Positions 46,328 through 55,342 of a stretch of 64,000 nt of DNA are shown piece after piece. Made by a program: the position numbers and the translations under genes. Position 1 is the stretch's first letter. The number at the start of each line of letters is the position of its first letter. Origin of the DNA: UBA1351 sp963677885 (lineage in GTDB: Bacteria; Bacillota; Clostridia; Lachnospirales; Vallitaleaceae); the NCBI GenBank assembly GCA_963677885.1, contig OY782500.1, positions 558,001 to 622,000 on the forward strand, given 5' to 3'. Under the pieces are notes generated by a model, which was not told the DNA's origin, made no database searches, and worked only from the letters and a program-made list of their open reading frames with translations.

Positions 46328-47527
46328 TTACTTATAATAATACAATAAGAATATTGCTTCTGCCTTAGTAAGTTGGCCATCATTTGTCGTCCATTCAGAT
46401 TTACTTTGGCCTGACATTTGCTGCAGTTTACCTGTAACACTTTCCCAAGTAAAGGTATCGTTGCCTTTAATACGCCTCATCAAAAACTCAACTTCAAGAT
46501 AAGTTATTGGATCCCTAGGTCTTAAGGTATTGTCATCAAATCCTTCAACAAATCCGCTTAAATACCCTCGATGAATTGCTTTTGCAAAAGATGATTCCAA
46601 TGACCCTAAGTCTTCATAATCTCTAAAACTAGTCAAATCAGGTACGCTCTCCTCATCACCATAAGGATCAATTGGCGGCCAATCATAAACGCTGTCTACT
46701 AATACAATAAATTCACCTCTTGTAATTGGCTCATCAGGCTGAAACTCCAATGTAGGATTTAGATACAGATAACCATAGTCCAAATACTCCTCAATTTCAG
46801 ACTGTAACCAGTGTCCATCAATATCAACAAACTCAAAGAATCGACTATAATTGAACAGTTCATCATTGTCTTTCAGATATAGGTACCTAACAAGTACATC
46901 ATTATCTTCCATCTGTTGAAAAGGATTATCCTTCAAGAAATTTTCATCTCTATATAATTGGTAAAGATTATCAACAACCTGAGATTCAGCCAAAAAAGTA
47001 TAAGTAGATAGGGTCATACTTCCGTTTGTTTCATCGTAACCCGATGAAGACATGGAAACATTTTCTACTTGAATCATCTGCGGAAAAGCCCACATAGTCT
47101 TAAACAGGTTCATTACTGAAAGATAGGGTCCTGAAAAGTCCAGAGTAATATCTATTCTCTCAAAGGAAATCCCATTATATTCTTCAACAGTTCCTTGACT
47201 AAAGCTGATTCCATTGTTGATAATATTCGGCATCCTTAAGAAGTCATTCATCAGTAATATCATGTCATATTGAGGTGTAGTATTGAAATACTCCTTAGCC
47301 ACCTCATCAATAATTTCATATTTTGCTTCTGTTCTTTTGTCAATATCCTTCTCGGTCTCAATAACTGCTTTCAGCTCATTCAACTCATTCTCCTTGAGTC
47401 GAAGTAAAGAATCCTTTTCAATTAACTCAGTTAACTGGTTTTCTATTACCAAATCAAAAGCAAACCAAGCCACCAAAACAGTTATCATTGCAATAAGGAG
47501 GATTTTTTCTCTACTGGATATTTTCAT
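46328..47527 (-). CDS. PilO-like pilus assembly protein fused to SLH domains
   Basis: 399 aa from the ATG that follows GGAGG. Residues 8-26 form one membrane helix, then a coiled coil (about 28-70) and a PilO-like alpha/beta domain (about 80-190, with YLSVMNLFKTMWAFPQMIQV). Unlike ordinary PilO (about 200 aa), it continues with two SLH-like units: FVDIDGHWLQSEIEEYLDYG with ITRGEFIVLVD (about 235-285) and FRDYEDLGSLESSFAKAIHR with LRPRDPITYLEVEF (about 300-355). These would lie outside the membrane and could tie the PilMNO alignment complex to wall polysaccharide. The gene overlaps pilN by 17 bp. Confidence 0.82.
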   Translation of the reverse strand: MKISSREKILLIAMITVLVAWFAFDLVIENQLTELIEKDSLLRLKENELNELKAVIETEKDIDKRTEAKYEIIDEVAKEYFNTTPQYDMILLMNDFLRMPNIINNGISFSQGTVEEYNGISFERIDITLDFSGPYLSVMNLFKTMWAFPQMIQVENVSMSSSGYDETNGSMTLSTYTFLAESQVVDNLYQLYRDENFLKDNPFQQMEDNDVLVRYLYLKDNDELFNYSRFFEFVDIDGHWLQSEIEEYLDYGYLYLNPTLEFQPDEPITRGEFIVLVDSVYDWPPIDPYGDEESVPDLTSFRDYEDLGSLESSFAKAIHRGYLSGFVEGFDDNTLRPRDPITYLEVEFLMRRIKGNDTFTWESVTGKLQQMSGQSKSEWTTNDGQLTKAEAIFLLYYYK

Positions 47528-48077
47528 CCTGGCCACCTCCTTCAAGCACAATAACTCCACTAAAGCTATAAGTTCCCTCTACTCCACTAATACTAGGGAT
47601 ATACATATCATCAAAAAGATCCGATTTCACAATATTATACTGAAACTCTGCAATAGCCGGTCTTGACGACGATATTCCTGAAACACTAATACCTCCCTCA
47701 GATACTGTGATCGTATTCAACTCGACATCTACTGGTAAAGCATCAGTCAGAACTAAAAAAATATTCTCATCAATGATTTCACTACTATCCAGCTGATCCC
47801 TTGCCACCTCTACCTGAGTTGCAATCACATCAAGTTTATTAAGGAGCTCTTGTTTCCGAAGAACCCTGGTGTAGTCATCATTAGTTTTAATAATGAGTAT
47901 TTCTTCATCTAACTCCCATAAATCTTGTCGAATGGCCTCAAGGCGATATAGATTACTTGCATATATACCACCAATACCAATAAGTACCGTTAGCAAAATA
48001 ACTGAAGCAATCATCACCCCAGGTTCACTTTTCTTTTTATTACCACGGTAATCCTTAAAAAAGTTATAATCAAACAT
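47511..48077 (-). CDS. pilN: PilN-like pilus assembly protein
   Basis: 188 aa with a short basic cytoplasmic N-terminus, one membrane helix (VMIASVILLTVLIGIGGIYA, residues 21-40), a coiled coil and a ferredoxin-like beta domain. In type IV pili, the cytoplasmic tail of PilN binds PilM, and the periplasmic or wall-side domain pairs with PilO. The order pilM-pilN-pilO and small spacings match. The start ATG follows GGTAGGTG. Identification rests mainly on size, topology and position. Confidence 0.8.
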   Translation of the reverse strand: MFDYNFFKDYRGNKKKSEPGVMIASVILLTVLIGIGGIYASNLYRLEAIRQDLWELDEEILIIKTNDDYTRVLRKQELLNKLDVIATQVEVARDQLDSSEIIDENIFLVLTDALPVDVELNTITVSEGGISVSGISSSRPAIAEFQYNIVKSDLFDDMYIPSISGVEGTYSFSGVIVLEGGGQDENIQ

Positions 48078-48085
48078 CCAGACAC

Positions 48086-49165
48086 CTACCTTCTATACAT
48101 CACGCCAAATGCATTGAGCATTTCGCTGAGATCTGTGTCAGGTGAATTATTATAATATTCTACATTGTCAAGTTTCCTAATTGTATCCACCGGTATCTTA
48201 AATTTTGACTCCAAAAAATCAGACATACCATTGATTTTTGCTGAACCACCATAAATATATATCTGCTCAATATTCTTATTGCCAGGTGCTTTTGCCGAAT
48301 AGTATCTAAATATTTTCATAATCTCATCTGTCCAATTTTCCATGGTAGATTTGACAACATTAACGACTTTTGATGTTTCGCTATACTCATCAATAACATA
48401 ATTAATATTATTGATCTGCCGCTTCTTCTGCTCCGCCTGAAGTACAGGTATATCCAGGAACTTGGAAATATTCAAATCCAAATCCTTTCCTCCCACCTTT
48501 AATATCCGATTCAGACGAAACTTACCCTTTTGAAAAATGTTCACCGAAACCATATCTTTTCCAAAGTCAAGAAATGCAACCGTTGAATCACGATGGTAAT
48601 CATTTCCATTTAACTTAAACTGATTTTCAATCAACTTACTAAAGGCATTGGCATGTATATCCAATACAACTGGCTTCAAACCAGCCATGGATACGGTCTT
48701 ATATATCTGATCTATGATACTCTTGGGAAAAGCCGTTACCAGCACTTCCGCAAAAGGCTTATTGTCAACTTCAATTTCTTTAAGAATCAACCCTTGTACT
48801 GAATAGTTATTCATCTCCACAGGCAAAAACTGCTCAACTTCAAAGCGAGCCATATCACCAATCGTTTCCTTATTTGCACTGGGTATGGTCACTTCTCTTG
48901 TAATAATATTATTACTCTGAAAAACACAAAAACACTGTTTAGCTCGAATCTTATTCTTCCTCAATGTTTGCTTAATAATAACAGCCAACTTTTTCTCATT
49001 GACCAACTCACCATTGGCATAAACATCTTCAGGCAATGGTGTATGTATAGATTTTTTTATAATTAATTTTTCCTTACCGTAGTCTCCAACAGCCATCTTT
49101 AATGCACTGCTACCTATATCTATAGCCAGGATATTTTTCTTAATTCTACTGTCTTTTTTTCTCAT
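48086..49165 (-). CDS. pilM: PilM, actin-like pilus assembly ATPase-fold protein
   Basis: 359 aa. ILAIDIGSSALKMAVGDYG near 12-30 is the actin-fold phosphate 1 motif. FLDFGKDMVSVNIFQKGKF near 202 and IYIYGGSAKINGMSDFLESK near 310 are the second phosphate and adenosine motifs. PilM is a cytoplasmic ring protein that recruits PilN and couples the alignment complex to the motors. It follows pilA after a strong hairpin and is 8 bp ahead of pilN. Confidence 0.93.
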   Translation of the reverse strand: MRKKDSRIKKNILAIDIGSSALKMAVGDYGKEKLIIKKSIHTPLPEDVYANGELVNEKKLAVIIKQTLRKNKIRAKQCFCVFQSNNIITREVTIPSANKETIGDMARFEVEQFLPVEMNNYSVQGLILKEIEVDNKPFAEVLVTAFPKSIIDQIYKTVSMAGLKPVVLDIHANAFSKLIENQFKLNGNDYHRDSTVAFLDFGKDMVSVNIFQKGKFRLNRILKVGGKDLDLNISKFLDIPVLQAEQKKRQINNINYVIDEYSETSKVVNVVKSTMENWTDEIMKIFRYYSAKAPGNKNIEQIYIYGGSAKINGMSDFLESKFKIPVDTIRKLDNVEYYNNSPDTDLSEMLNAFGVMYRR

Positions 49166-49190
49166 CCCATCACCTACCTTTATTTAAAAG

Positions 49191-49215
49191 GCTGTAGCGC
49201 TTAAAGCGCTACAGC
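49191..49215 (-). terminator. strong hairpin between pilA and pilM
   Basis: GCTGTAGCGC pairs with GCGCTACAGC perfectly around a 5-base loop, and a CTTTTAA tract follows. It can act as a partial terminator or stability stem, allowing more pilA message than downstream pilM-pilX message. Confidence 0.65.
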
Positions 49216-49223
49216 TTTAAGTA

Positions 49224-49661
49224 CTAATCAATCCATGTTGGAGAGGTCGCTGTAACAGTTGTTTTGTATCCACCTGCTGTTGTATAGTACATGATGAAAG
49301 AACCTGCGGTAGCAGGATCTTCCAATCTAGCTTCAGCTTCACCTGTTGTAGCATTCACTGTGATGTCAATTGAAGCATAGTATTGCAGATTTGGAGCATC
49401 TACCAGGCCACCGCCAACAAGGTCTGTAGCATTAGCGCCAGTTATTGATGTAGGTGCTGTCTTGTTATTTCCAGCCCAATACAACTCAGCTGCACGTACA
49501 ACGACTGCGGCATATTCTTTGTCAGCAGCCTTCTCAGCCTGATCTGTAAATCCAATCAACCTCGGTACTGCAATCAACGCCAAAATCCCCAGGATTACAA
49601 TTACAATGATGAGCTCCATCAAAGTAAAACCTTTCTCATTGTTCCATAAACGTTTCATCAT
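49224..49661 (-). CDS. pilA: type IV pilin, major subunit candidate
   Basis: About 145 aa from the tandem ATG that follows GGAGG. Leader KRLWNNEKG, then FTLMELIIVIVILGILALIA, a textbook prepilin with cleavage after Gly and Glu at position 5. The head has a D-region but no cysteine pair. Its size, position after pilC and strong 3' hairpin suggest the major pilin. A prepilin peptidase is not in the window. Confidence 0.93.
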   Translation of the reverse strand: MMKRLWNNEKGFTLMELIIVIVILGILALIAVPRLIGFTDQAEKAADKEYAAVVVRAAELYWAGNNKTAPTSITGANATDLVGGGLVDAPNLQYYASIDITVNATTGEAEARLEDPATAGSFIMYYTTAGGYKTTVTATSPTWID

Positions 49662-49733
49662 ATTTCTTTCCTCCGTTTCCTCTTTCACTTAAAGTTTACT
49701 CATTTATTTATGTAAAGTCCTTAGACTCAACAC

Positions 49734-50936
49734 CTAGTTAATGGTTTGGAACATATCAAACATCGGCAGGGCCATGGATACAACAATGAATCCGACAATA
49801 AAAGCCATTACGATAATCATCAATGGTTCAAACAAAGCTACCATCCGTTGAAGGGCAACATCCACCTCACCTTCATAATACTCGGCGGTTTGGGCAAGGA
49901 CATCATCCAAAGTTCCCGATTCTTTTCCGATTTCAATCATTCCATCCAGCATAGGCGGGAAAAATCGACTTTCCCTAACAACTTCATGAAATTCCTTACC
50001 CTGTTGTATCTGCTGCCTATAATCCAATATCTGTCGAGATACCACTTTATTCCCGATAATATTAGCCAGATTATTTAAGGCTGTCAGCAATGGAACTCCT
50101 GAAGCCAACATAGTTGATAAATTTCTGGTGAACCTTGCAGTCATCAACTTTCGATTAAGCCCCCGAAGTACTGGAACATTTAACTTCAACCGATCCCACA
50201 AAAGTCTTCCGTTTTCTGAGTTAACATATTGATATATAGCTAAAGCCAAAATGGCCAACACTAGCAAAATAATATACCACCTGGTCTTAATGACCTTGGA
50301 CACATCCAGCATCACCCGGGTCAGTCCCGGCAATTCCACACCGGATCCTTCAAACATCCTGACAAAGGTCGGCATAATAAAGACGGACATAAAGACGACA
50401 ACTGCATTGGACATAACAAAAAGCAGGGCGGGATAGACCATTGCCGATCGTATCTTAGACCGCATTTTTGCATTCTTATCAAAATAAACGGCCAGCCGTT
50501 CCAAAACAACATCCAGAGTACCAGATAATTCCCCTGACTCCGTCATGTAGATCATAAGTTCAGGAAAAATCTTAGGATAAGGTTTCATGGTTTCTGATAA
50601 CTGTTTACCCTTTTGAACCTCAGCATGCATCTCAACAACTGCATTTCTAAGAACCTTACTGGTAATCTGCCGTTTCATAATATCCAAACTCTTGGTTATG
50701 GTGGAACCTGCCCGAAGCATGGCCTCCAACTGTCTGCAGAAAAAAGCCAAATCCTTAGGACCAATTCCCTGTCTCAAGGTGATTTCCTTGGTACCGACAA
50801 CTTTCTTTTCTTCAACCAACATAGGATAGTTGTTCTTGCTCTTCAGCATTTCTATAACATCCTGTTTCTGATCAGCCACAAAAATACCTTCGATGATATC
50901 TCCATTTGGTTTCATTGCCTTATATTGAAATTCCAT
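49734..50936 (-). CDS. pilC: PilC, inner-membrane platform protein
   Basis: 400 aa with two T2SSF domains (about 70-195 and 275-395) separated by membrane helices. GPKDLAFFCRQLEAMLRAGS and later LMTARFTRNLSTMLASGVPL are hallmark segments of PilC/GspF. C-terminal FEPLMIIVMAFIVGFIVVSM also matches. PilC links the PilB and PilT motors to pilin polymerisation. It lies 12 bp after pilT. Confidence 0.95.
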   Translation of the reverse strand: MEFQYKAMKPNGDIIEGIFVADQKQDVIEMLKSKNNYPMLVEEKKVVGTKEITLRQGIGPKDLAFFCRQLEAMLRAGSTITKSLDIMKRQITSKVLRNAVVEMHAEVQKGKQLSETMKPYPKIFPELMIYMTESGELSGTLDVVLERLAVYFDKNAKMRSKIRSAMVYPALLFVMSNAVVVFMSVFIMPTFVRMFEGSGVELPGLTRVMLDVSKVIKTRWYIILLVLAILALAIYQYVNSENGRLLWDRLKLNVPVLRGLNRKLMTARFTRNLSTMLASGVPLLTALNNLANIIGNKVVSRQILDYRQQIQQGKEFHEVVRESRFFPPMLDGMIEIGKESGTLDDVLAQTAEYYEGEVDVALQRMVALFEPLMIIVMAFIVGFIVVSMALPMFDMFQTIN

Positions 50937-50947
50937 AGCATTCCCCC

Positions 50948-52003
50948 TTAATATCCGACGGACTTAACGAATTCTTCCCGGTCAAAGGCATGCTCAACTG
51001 CAACATCTTTTGTTATCATTCCCTGTCTAAAAAGATCCTTCAAGGCATCATCCATGGTCATCATACCTTTTTGTTTACCGGTTTGGATAGCATTGATAAT
51101 CTGATGTTCCTTATGCTCCCTAACTAGGTTTCGAATCGCCATATTGGGAATCATAATCTCACAGGCCGGAACCCTTCCGATACCGGTACGCATAGGCAAA
51201 AGCTGCTGGGACACAACCCCCATAAGGACTGACGCCACTTGAACCCTTACCTGCTCTTTTGTATGTGGTGGAAAAGCATCAATAATACGGTCTATGGTCT
51301 TTGCAGCCCCCAGGGTATGGAGGGTAGAAAATACCAAATGCCCTGTTTCAGCTGCTGTAAGTGCAATTTGTATGGTCTCAAGGTCACGCATCTCACCAAC
51401 CAGAATAACATCCGGATCCTGTCTCAGACACGCCCTTAAGGCGTTGGAAAAGTTTTTGGAGTCCATACCGATTTCTCTCTGTCCAATGATGGATTTACAA
51501 TTTTTAAACAAATACTCAATAGGATCCTCCAAAGTCAAAATATGTTCATTCCTGGTTTCATTGATATGACGAATCATAGAAGCCAAAGTTGTTGATTTAC
51601 CTGATCCGGTAGGTCCTGTAATAAGCACCAGGCCGTGTTTTAAATTGGCAAGGCTTTCCAAACTCTCAGGAAGCCCCAATTCCTTCATGCTGGGAACGTC
51701 AAAGTTAACCATCCGCATGGCTAAACAGTAGGAACCTCTCTGCCGATATATATTCACACGAAAACGACCGATATCATGTACTGAATAGGATAAGTCAATC
51801 TCCCCAAACTCAGTCAAATGTTCCATCTGCTTACCTGTCAACATCTCTCTAACAAGCTCATCCGTCTTCAATCCCGTAAAAATATCACCTTCGAGCTCCT
51901 TAAGACCTCCATCAATCCTTACGATCGGAGGAGAACCTACCTTTATATGTACATCAGAAGCCCGATGTTCTTTTCCATATCTCAAAATATCATGAAATTC
52001 CAT
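50948..52003 (-). CDS. pilT: PilT, pilus retraction ATPase
   Basis: 351 aa. Walker A GPTGSGKSTT near 130, Asp box LTLEDPIEYL near 155, Walker B DPDVILVGEMRDLETI near 193 and the His box HLVFSTLHTLGA near 222. AREIGM-like IIGQREIGMDS matches PilT. PilT drives pilus disassembly, enabling twitching. It follows pilB by 17 bp. Confidence 0.96.
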   Translation of the reverse strand: MEFHDILRYGKEHRASDVHIKVGSPPIVRIDGGLKELEGDIFTGLKTDELVREMLTGKQMEHLTEFGEIDLSYSVHDIGRFRVNIYRQRGSYCLAMRMVNFDVPSMKELGLPESLESLANLKHGLVLITGPTGSGKSTTLASMIRHINETRNEHILTLEDPIEYLFKNCKSIIGQREIGMDSKNFSNALRACLRQDPDVILVGEMRDLETIQIALTAAETGHLVFSTLHTLGAAKTIDRIIDAFPPHTKEQVRVQVASVLMGVVSQQLLPMRTGIGRVPACEIMIPNMAIRNLVREHKEHQIINAIQTGKQKGMMTMDDALKDLFRQGMITKDVAVEHAFDREEFVKSVGY

Positions 52004-52020
52004 ACCGTCCCTCTTTCCCT

Positions 52021-53712
52021 CTAATCTATATTCTCTATATCATTATTCATCTTATTGAGTTCATCAATGGTCGTCACACCACTTAGGACCAGTTCCAGAC
52101 AACTTTGATACAAGGTCGTCATCCCTTCCTTAATCCCTTGATCCTTAATGGCCTCCGTTCCCTTGCCTTCATCAATCAGTGAACGGATACTCCTGGTCAC
52201 AGGCAAAATCTCATAAATAGCCGTCCGACCCTTATACCCTGTATGATTACAGAGATTACAGCCGGTTCCCCGATGCAACCTCACATGACTCATTCCAATC
52301 AATTTTGTTTCATGTTCGGTAATTTCATATGATGTCTTACAGTTATCACAGATCTTCTTCACCAGCCTCTGAGCCACAATTCCAGTCAAAGAGGAAGACA
52401 AAAGATAGGATTCTGCTCCCATATTGATCAACCTGGCTATAGTTGAAGATGTGTCATTGGTATGCAGAGTTGACAAAACAACATGGCCCGTAATCGCAGC
52501 CCTTACAGCTATCTGTGCTGTCTCAGCATCACGAATCTCACCAATCATAATGATATCCGGGTCCTGTCTAAGTATCGCCCTTAAGCACTTGGCAAAAGTC
52601 AGCCCTGCCTTCTCATTGACCTGGGTTTGATTAATACCACTTAACCTGTACTCAACAGGGTCTTCAACCGTAATAATGTTTTTCTTTATATCATTCAAAA
52701 TATTCAAGGTCGCATAAAGGGTCGTCGTCTTACCACTACCAGTAGGCCCGGTTACCAAAATAATCCCGTTAGGCACCTTTGATATTTTCATATACCTCTT
52801 AATATTGAAGGGGTCCATACCCAACTGTTCAATTTTCATCATCTGGTTGTTCCGGTCAAGAAGCCGAATTACAATTTTTTCACCATAAACTGTAGGCATA
52901 ACGTTTATCCGAAGGTCAAGGATCTTCCCTTCGATTTCAACTGCAACACGACCATCCTGTGGAACCCTGTTTTCCGCAATATTCATAAGCCCCATTATCT
53001 TCACTCTTGTGACGATTGCCGATAATGATGCCTTGTTTAAGACCATGTGTTCAGTTAAATCCCCGTCAATACGATAACGGATTCGTATGCTGTCCTCATC
53101 CGGTTCGATGTGAATATCACTGACATTGGTTTCCGATGCCTGCATAATAATGGAATCCACCAGTTTTACCACCGGTGCATTAGAAATTTTAGCAAGCGCC
53201 TCCAACTCCTCCTGGGTTATATCATCATCCACATCAAAATTATGGGTAAACTCAGTCATGGCATCTTCAGCAACTTTTTTCTTGTAATATTGTTCAATGG
53301 CCAGCTCAATATCTGTCTCACTGGCTAGATATGGCATGATATCATAACCGGTAGCAAGCTTAAGATCATCAATGGCAAAAAGATCCAACGGATCCGCCAT
53401 AGCAACTGACAATTTAGTCTCATCCTCGATTCTAAAAGGAATCAGACGATACCGTCTCGCCATTTTGCTGGTAATCATTTCCGGTATTACCGGATCTATT
53501 TCTACTGTATTCAAATGTACCTGTGGAATACCAAATTGCTTTTCAAGCACAAGAATTATCTGTTTTTCTGTAACAAATCCCTCTCTTATTAATATCTGCC
53601 CCAGGATCATATCCGTGTCTTTTTGGATTTTAAGAGCTTTCAGTGAATTTTCATCAGAAAGAAAACCAAGCTCAACCAAAAGGTCACCTATACGCTTAGT
53701 ACTATATTCCAT
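52021..53712 (-). CDS. pilB: PilB, pilus extension ATPase with MshEN domain
   Basis: About 563 aa from the ATG that follows GGGGTGA; the upstream in-frame GTG lies within that site. The N-terminus has two 24-residue MshEN motifs, RIGDLLVELGFLSDENSLKA and ILGQILIREGFVTEKQIILV, each ending in Gln and separated by five residues. This pattern is known to bind c-di-GMP. The GspE core has Walker A GPTGSGKTTT near 322, Walker B DPDIIMIGEIRDAET near 388 and the zinc-binding CDNC and CNLC pairs. It powers pilus extension and heads the operon. Confidence 0.95.
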   Translation of the reverse strand: MEYSTKRIGDLLVELGFLSDENSLKALKIQKDTDMILGQILIREGFVTEKQIILVLEKQFGIPQVHLNTVEIDPVIPEMITSKMARRYRLIPFRIEDETKLSVAMADPLDLFAIDDLKLATGYDIMPYLASETDIELAIEQYYKKKVAEDAMTEFTHNFDVDDDITQEELEALAKISNAPVVKLVDSIIMQASETNVSDIHIEPDEDSIRIRYRIDGDLTEHMVLNKASLSAIVTRVKIMGLMNIAENRVPQDGRVAVEIEGKILDLRINVMPTVYGEKIVIRLLDRNNQMMKIEQLGMDPFNIKRYMKISKVPNGIILVTGPTGSGKTTTLYATLNILNDIKKNIITVEDPVEYRLSGINQTQVNEKAGLTFAKCLRAILRQDPDIIMIGEIRDAETAQIAVRAAITGHVVLSTLHTNDTSSTIARLINMGAESYLLSSSLTGIVAQRLVKKICDNCKTSYEITEHETKLIGMSHVRLHRGTGCNLCNHTGYKGRTAIYEILPVTRSIRSLIDEGKGTEAIKDQGIKEGMTTLYQSCLELVLSGVTTIDELNKMNNDIENID

Positions 53713-53741
53713 AATCGTCACCCCGATAAATTCTGTCTATT

Positions 53742-53770
53742 CAATTGTCCAATTGAAAATAAAAGAACGT
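53742..53770 (-). promoter_or_regulatory. hairpin in the long pil operon leader
   Basis: AAAGAATG pairs with CGTTCTTT (8 bp, one G-T) followed by TATTTT, in the roughly 230-base leader between the promoter and pilB. It could be an attenuator. The leader does not match any riboswitch class I can recognise. Confidence 0.4.
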
Positions 53771-53947
53771 AGCCAACATTCTTTCGCCCCATCTCATTTG
53801 TTTGTCAAACGAGTAAAACATAAAGCTACTGAAACAAACTCCCTCTACAAAGTCCATTCCAAGAAATTAAATTATGAGTGTTTCCCACGATGTATGACAT
53901 TTGTCATTTAAACACAAAATTTTCAGTATTTTCGCGTTAATAACTTC

Positions 53948-53975
53948 ATTATACACCTTTTTGTTGTATATTCAA
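53948..53975 (-). promoter_or_regulatory. predicted promoter for the pil operon
   Basis: On the minus strand TTGAAT, a 16-base spacer, then a perfect TATAAT. It sits just downstream of the galU terminator and implies a leader of about 230 bases ahead of pilB. Confidence 0.65.
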
Positions 53976-53995
53976 GACTTTAGGCCTACAAAAAA

Positions 53996-54024
53996 GGTAT
54001 ACTGTTATTAATTAACAGTATACC
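53996..54024 (-). terminator. intrinsic terminator after galU
   Basis: GGTATACTGTTA pairs perfectly with TAACAGTATACC around a 5-base loop, followed on the minus strand by six T residues. Between it and the 34-bp repeat (54,025-54,214) I see only AT-rich sequence without a gene. Confidence 0.92.
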
Positions 54025-54214
54025 ATACATTTAGTCCATATAAATATTTTACATAAAAATTTACTATACTTTAAAAGTTCATTCATATACTAACGCGTTT
54101 TTTCAAACTTTGTTCATATAAAAATATGCCTCCAAAATCCAATGCATATAATCTAGCAAATCAATCACACATCTCAAGACATATCACTACAAACAAGGTT
54201 CTTAAGCAGTGACT

Positions 54215-54381
54215 CCACTTCTTAATCATACTTCAGAACTTCGTCACACTTCTTCTTACTAACACTTCAGAACTTCGCCACACTTCTTCTTACTAACACT
54301 TCAGAACTTCGCCACACTTCTTCTTAATCATATCTCAGAATTACGTCACTCTACTTCCTAATCATACTTCAGAACTTCGTC
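54215..54381 (-). repeat. 34-bp tandem repeat derived from the 3' end of galU
   Basis: On the plus strand the core CTTCAGAACTTCG (or a close variant) recurs at 54,231, 54,265, 54,299, 54,333 and 54,367, exactly 34 bp apart. The 54,367 copy is the coding end of galU (the codons for the final EVLKYD). The others lie past the stop codon. The two middle copies are nearly identical. The unit is not a multiple of 3, and there are no unique spacers, so this is not a CRISPR array or a coding expansion. Confidence 0.9.
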
Positions 54382-55248
54382 CATGTTCCCCATCAAATAC
54401 TCAAGATAAGCTTTCATCTCATCCTTTAAGTCTTCACGACGAAGAGCAAACTCAACTGTAGCAGACAAAAAGCCCATTTTATTACCTACATCATAACGGG
54501 TCCCTTTAAAATCATAAGCATACATTGCTTCTTCTTTAGACAGTCTCATGAGTGCATCTGTCAACTGAATTTCACCACCGGCACCGCTTGTTTGAGTCTC
54601 CAAATATTCAAAAATCTTAGGCGTGATAATATATCTTCCCAAAATCGCCACATTACTTGGTGCCTCCTCAATAGATGGTTTCTCAACTAAATCCTTAACT
54701 TTATAGACACGGTCCTCAATATGAAGTCCGTCTACAATGCCGTACTTATTAACCTGATCTTTCGCGACGGTCTGAACTCCCAGAATCGAAGTCTTATATT
54801 CATCATAGCAGGTAATTAGCTGCTTTAAACATGGCGTCTGAGACTGAACAATATCATCACCCAAAAGAACGGCAAAAGGTTCATTGCCAATAAAACTTTT
54901 AGCGACCAAAATCGCATGGCCCAGTCCCTTTGGCTCTTTTTGACGGATGTAATGAATATTGGCAATATCAGAGACTTCCTGGGCAATTTTAAGCAACTCA
55001 GTCTGATTCTTTTCTTCCAAAGTTTTTTCAAGTTCATAAGACTTATCAAAATGATCTTCGATAGACTTTTTGGTTCTACCAGTTACAATAATGATATCCT
55101 CTATCCCGGAATTAACCGCTTCTTCAACAATATACTGAATCGTTGGCTTATCAACAATCGGTAACATTTCTTTTGGTTGAGCCTTCGTTGCCGGTAAAAA
55201 CCTGGTACCAAGACCTGCTGCTGGAATTATTGCTTTTCTAATTTTCAT
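54358..55248 (-). CDS. galU: UTP-glucose-1-phosphate uridylyltransferase
   Basis: 296 aa from the ATG that follows GAGGAG. AIIPAAGLGTRFLPATKAQP near 5-24 and KEMLPIVDKPTIQYIVEEAV follow the GalU pattern, with LGDDIVQSQ near 131 and FKGTRYDVGNKMGFLSA near 256. It makes UDP-glucose for glycan and lipid synthesis. The last codons are the source of the downstream 34-bp repeat. It has its own promoter and terminator. Confidence 0.95.
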   Translation of the reverse strand: MKIRKAIIPAAGLGTRFLPATKAQPKEMLPIVDKPTIQYIVEEAVNSGIEDIIIVTGRTKKSIEDHFDKSYELEKTLEEKNQTELLKIAQEVSDIANIHYIRQKEPKGLGHAILVAKSFIGNEPFAVLLGDDIVQSQTPCLKQLITCYDEYKTSILGVQTVAKDQVNKYGIVDGLHIEDRVYKVKDLVEKPSIEEAPSNVAILGRYIITPKIFEYLETQTSGAGGEIQLTDALMRLSKEEAMYAYDFKGTRYDVGNKMGFLSATVEFALRREDLKDEMKAYLEYLMGNMDEVLKYD

Positions 55249-55313
55249 ATTAAATACTCCTCTTTTATTTTCCCGAATGTGCAAATATATATCACGATCA
55301 TATTGTACAAGTT

Positions 55314-55342
55314 CATATAGCATATCATTCCAAATTTGACAA
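55314..55342 (-). promoter_or_regulatory. predicted promoter for galU
   Basis: On the minus strand TTGTCA, a 17-base spacer, then TATATG preceded by TGC (extended -10), about 65 bp ahead of the start codon. Confidence 0.55.

Noticed and set aside
53372..53911. Plus-strand 179-codon frame opposite the start of pilB
   Set aside because: It is mostly antisense to pilB, whose frame is clearly conserved, and has no family resemblance.
53742..53947. c-di-GMP riboswitch ahead of pilB
   Set aside because: I looked for the GEMM core (CAAAC, GGACGCAAAG) in the leader and did not find it; a class II c-di-GMP element is not evident either.
54215..54381. Possible CRISPR array from 34-bp spaced repeats
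   Set aside because: The units are directly adjacent with no unique spacers, and one unit is the end of galU.
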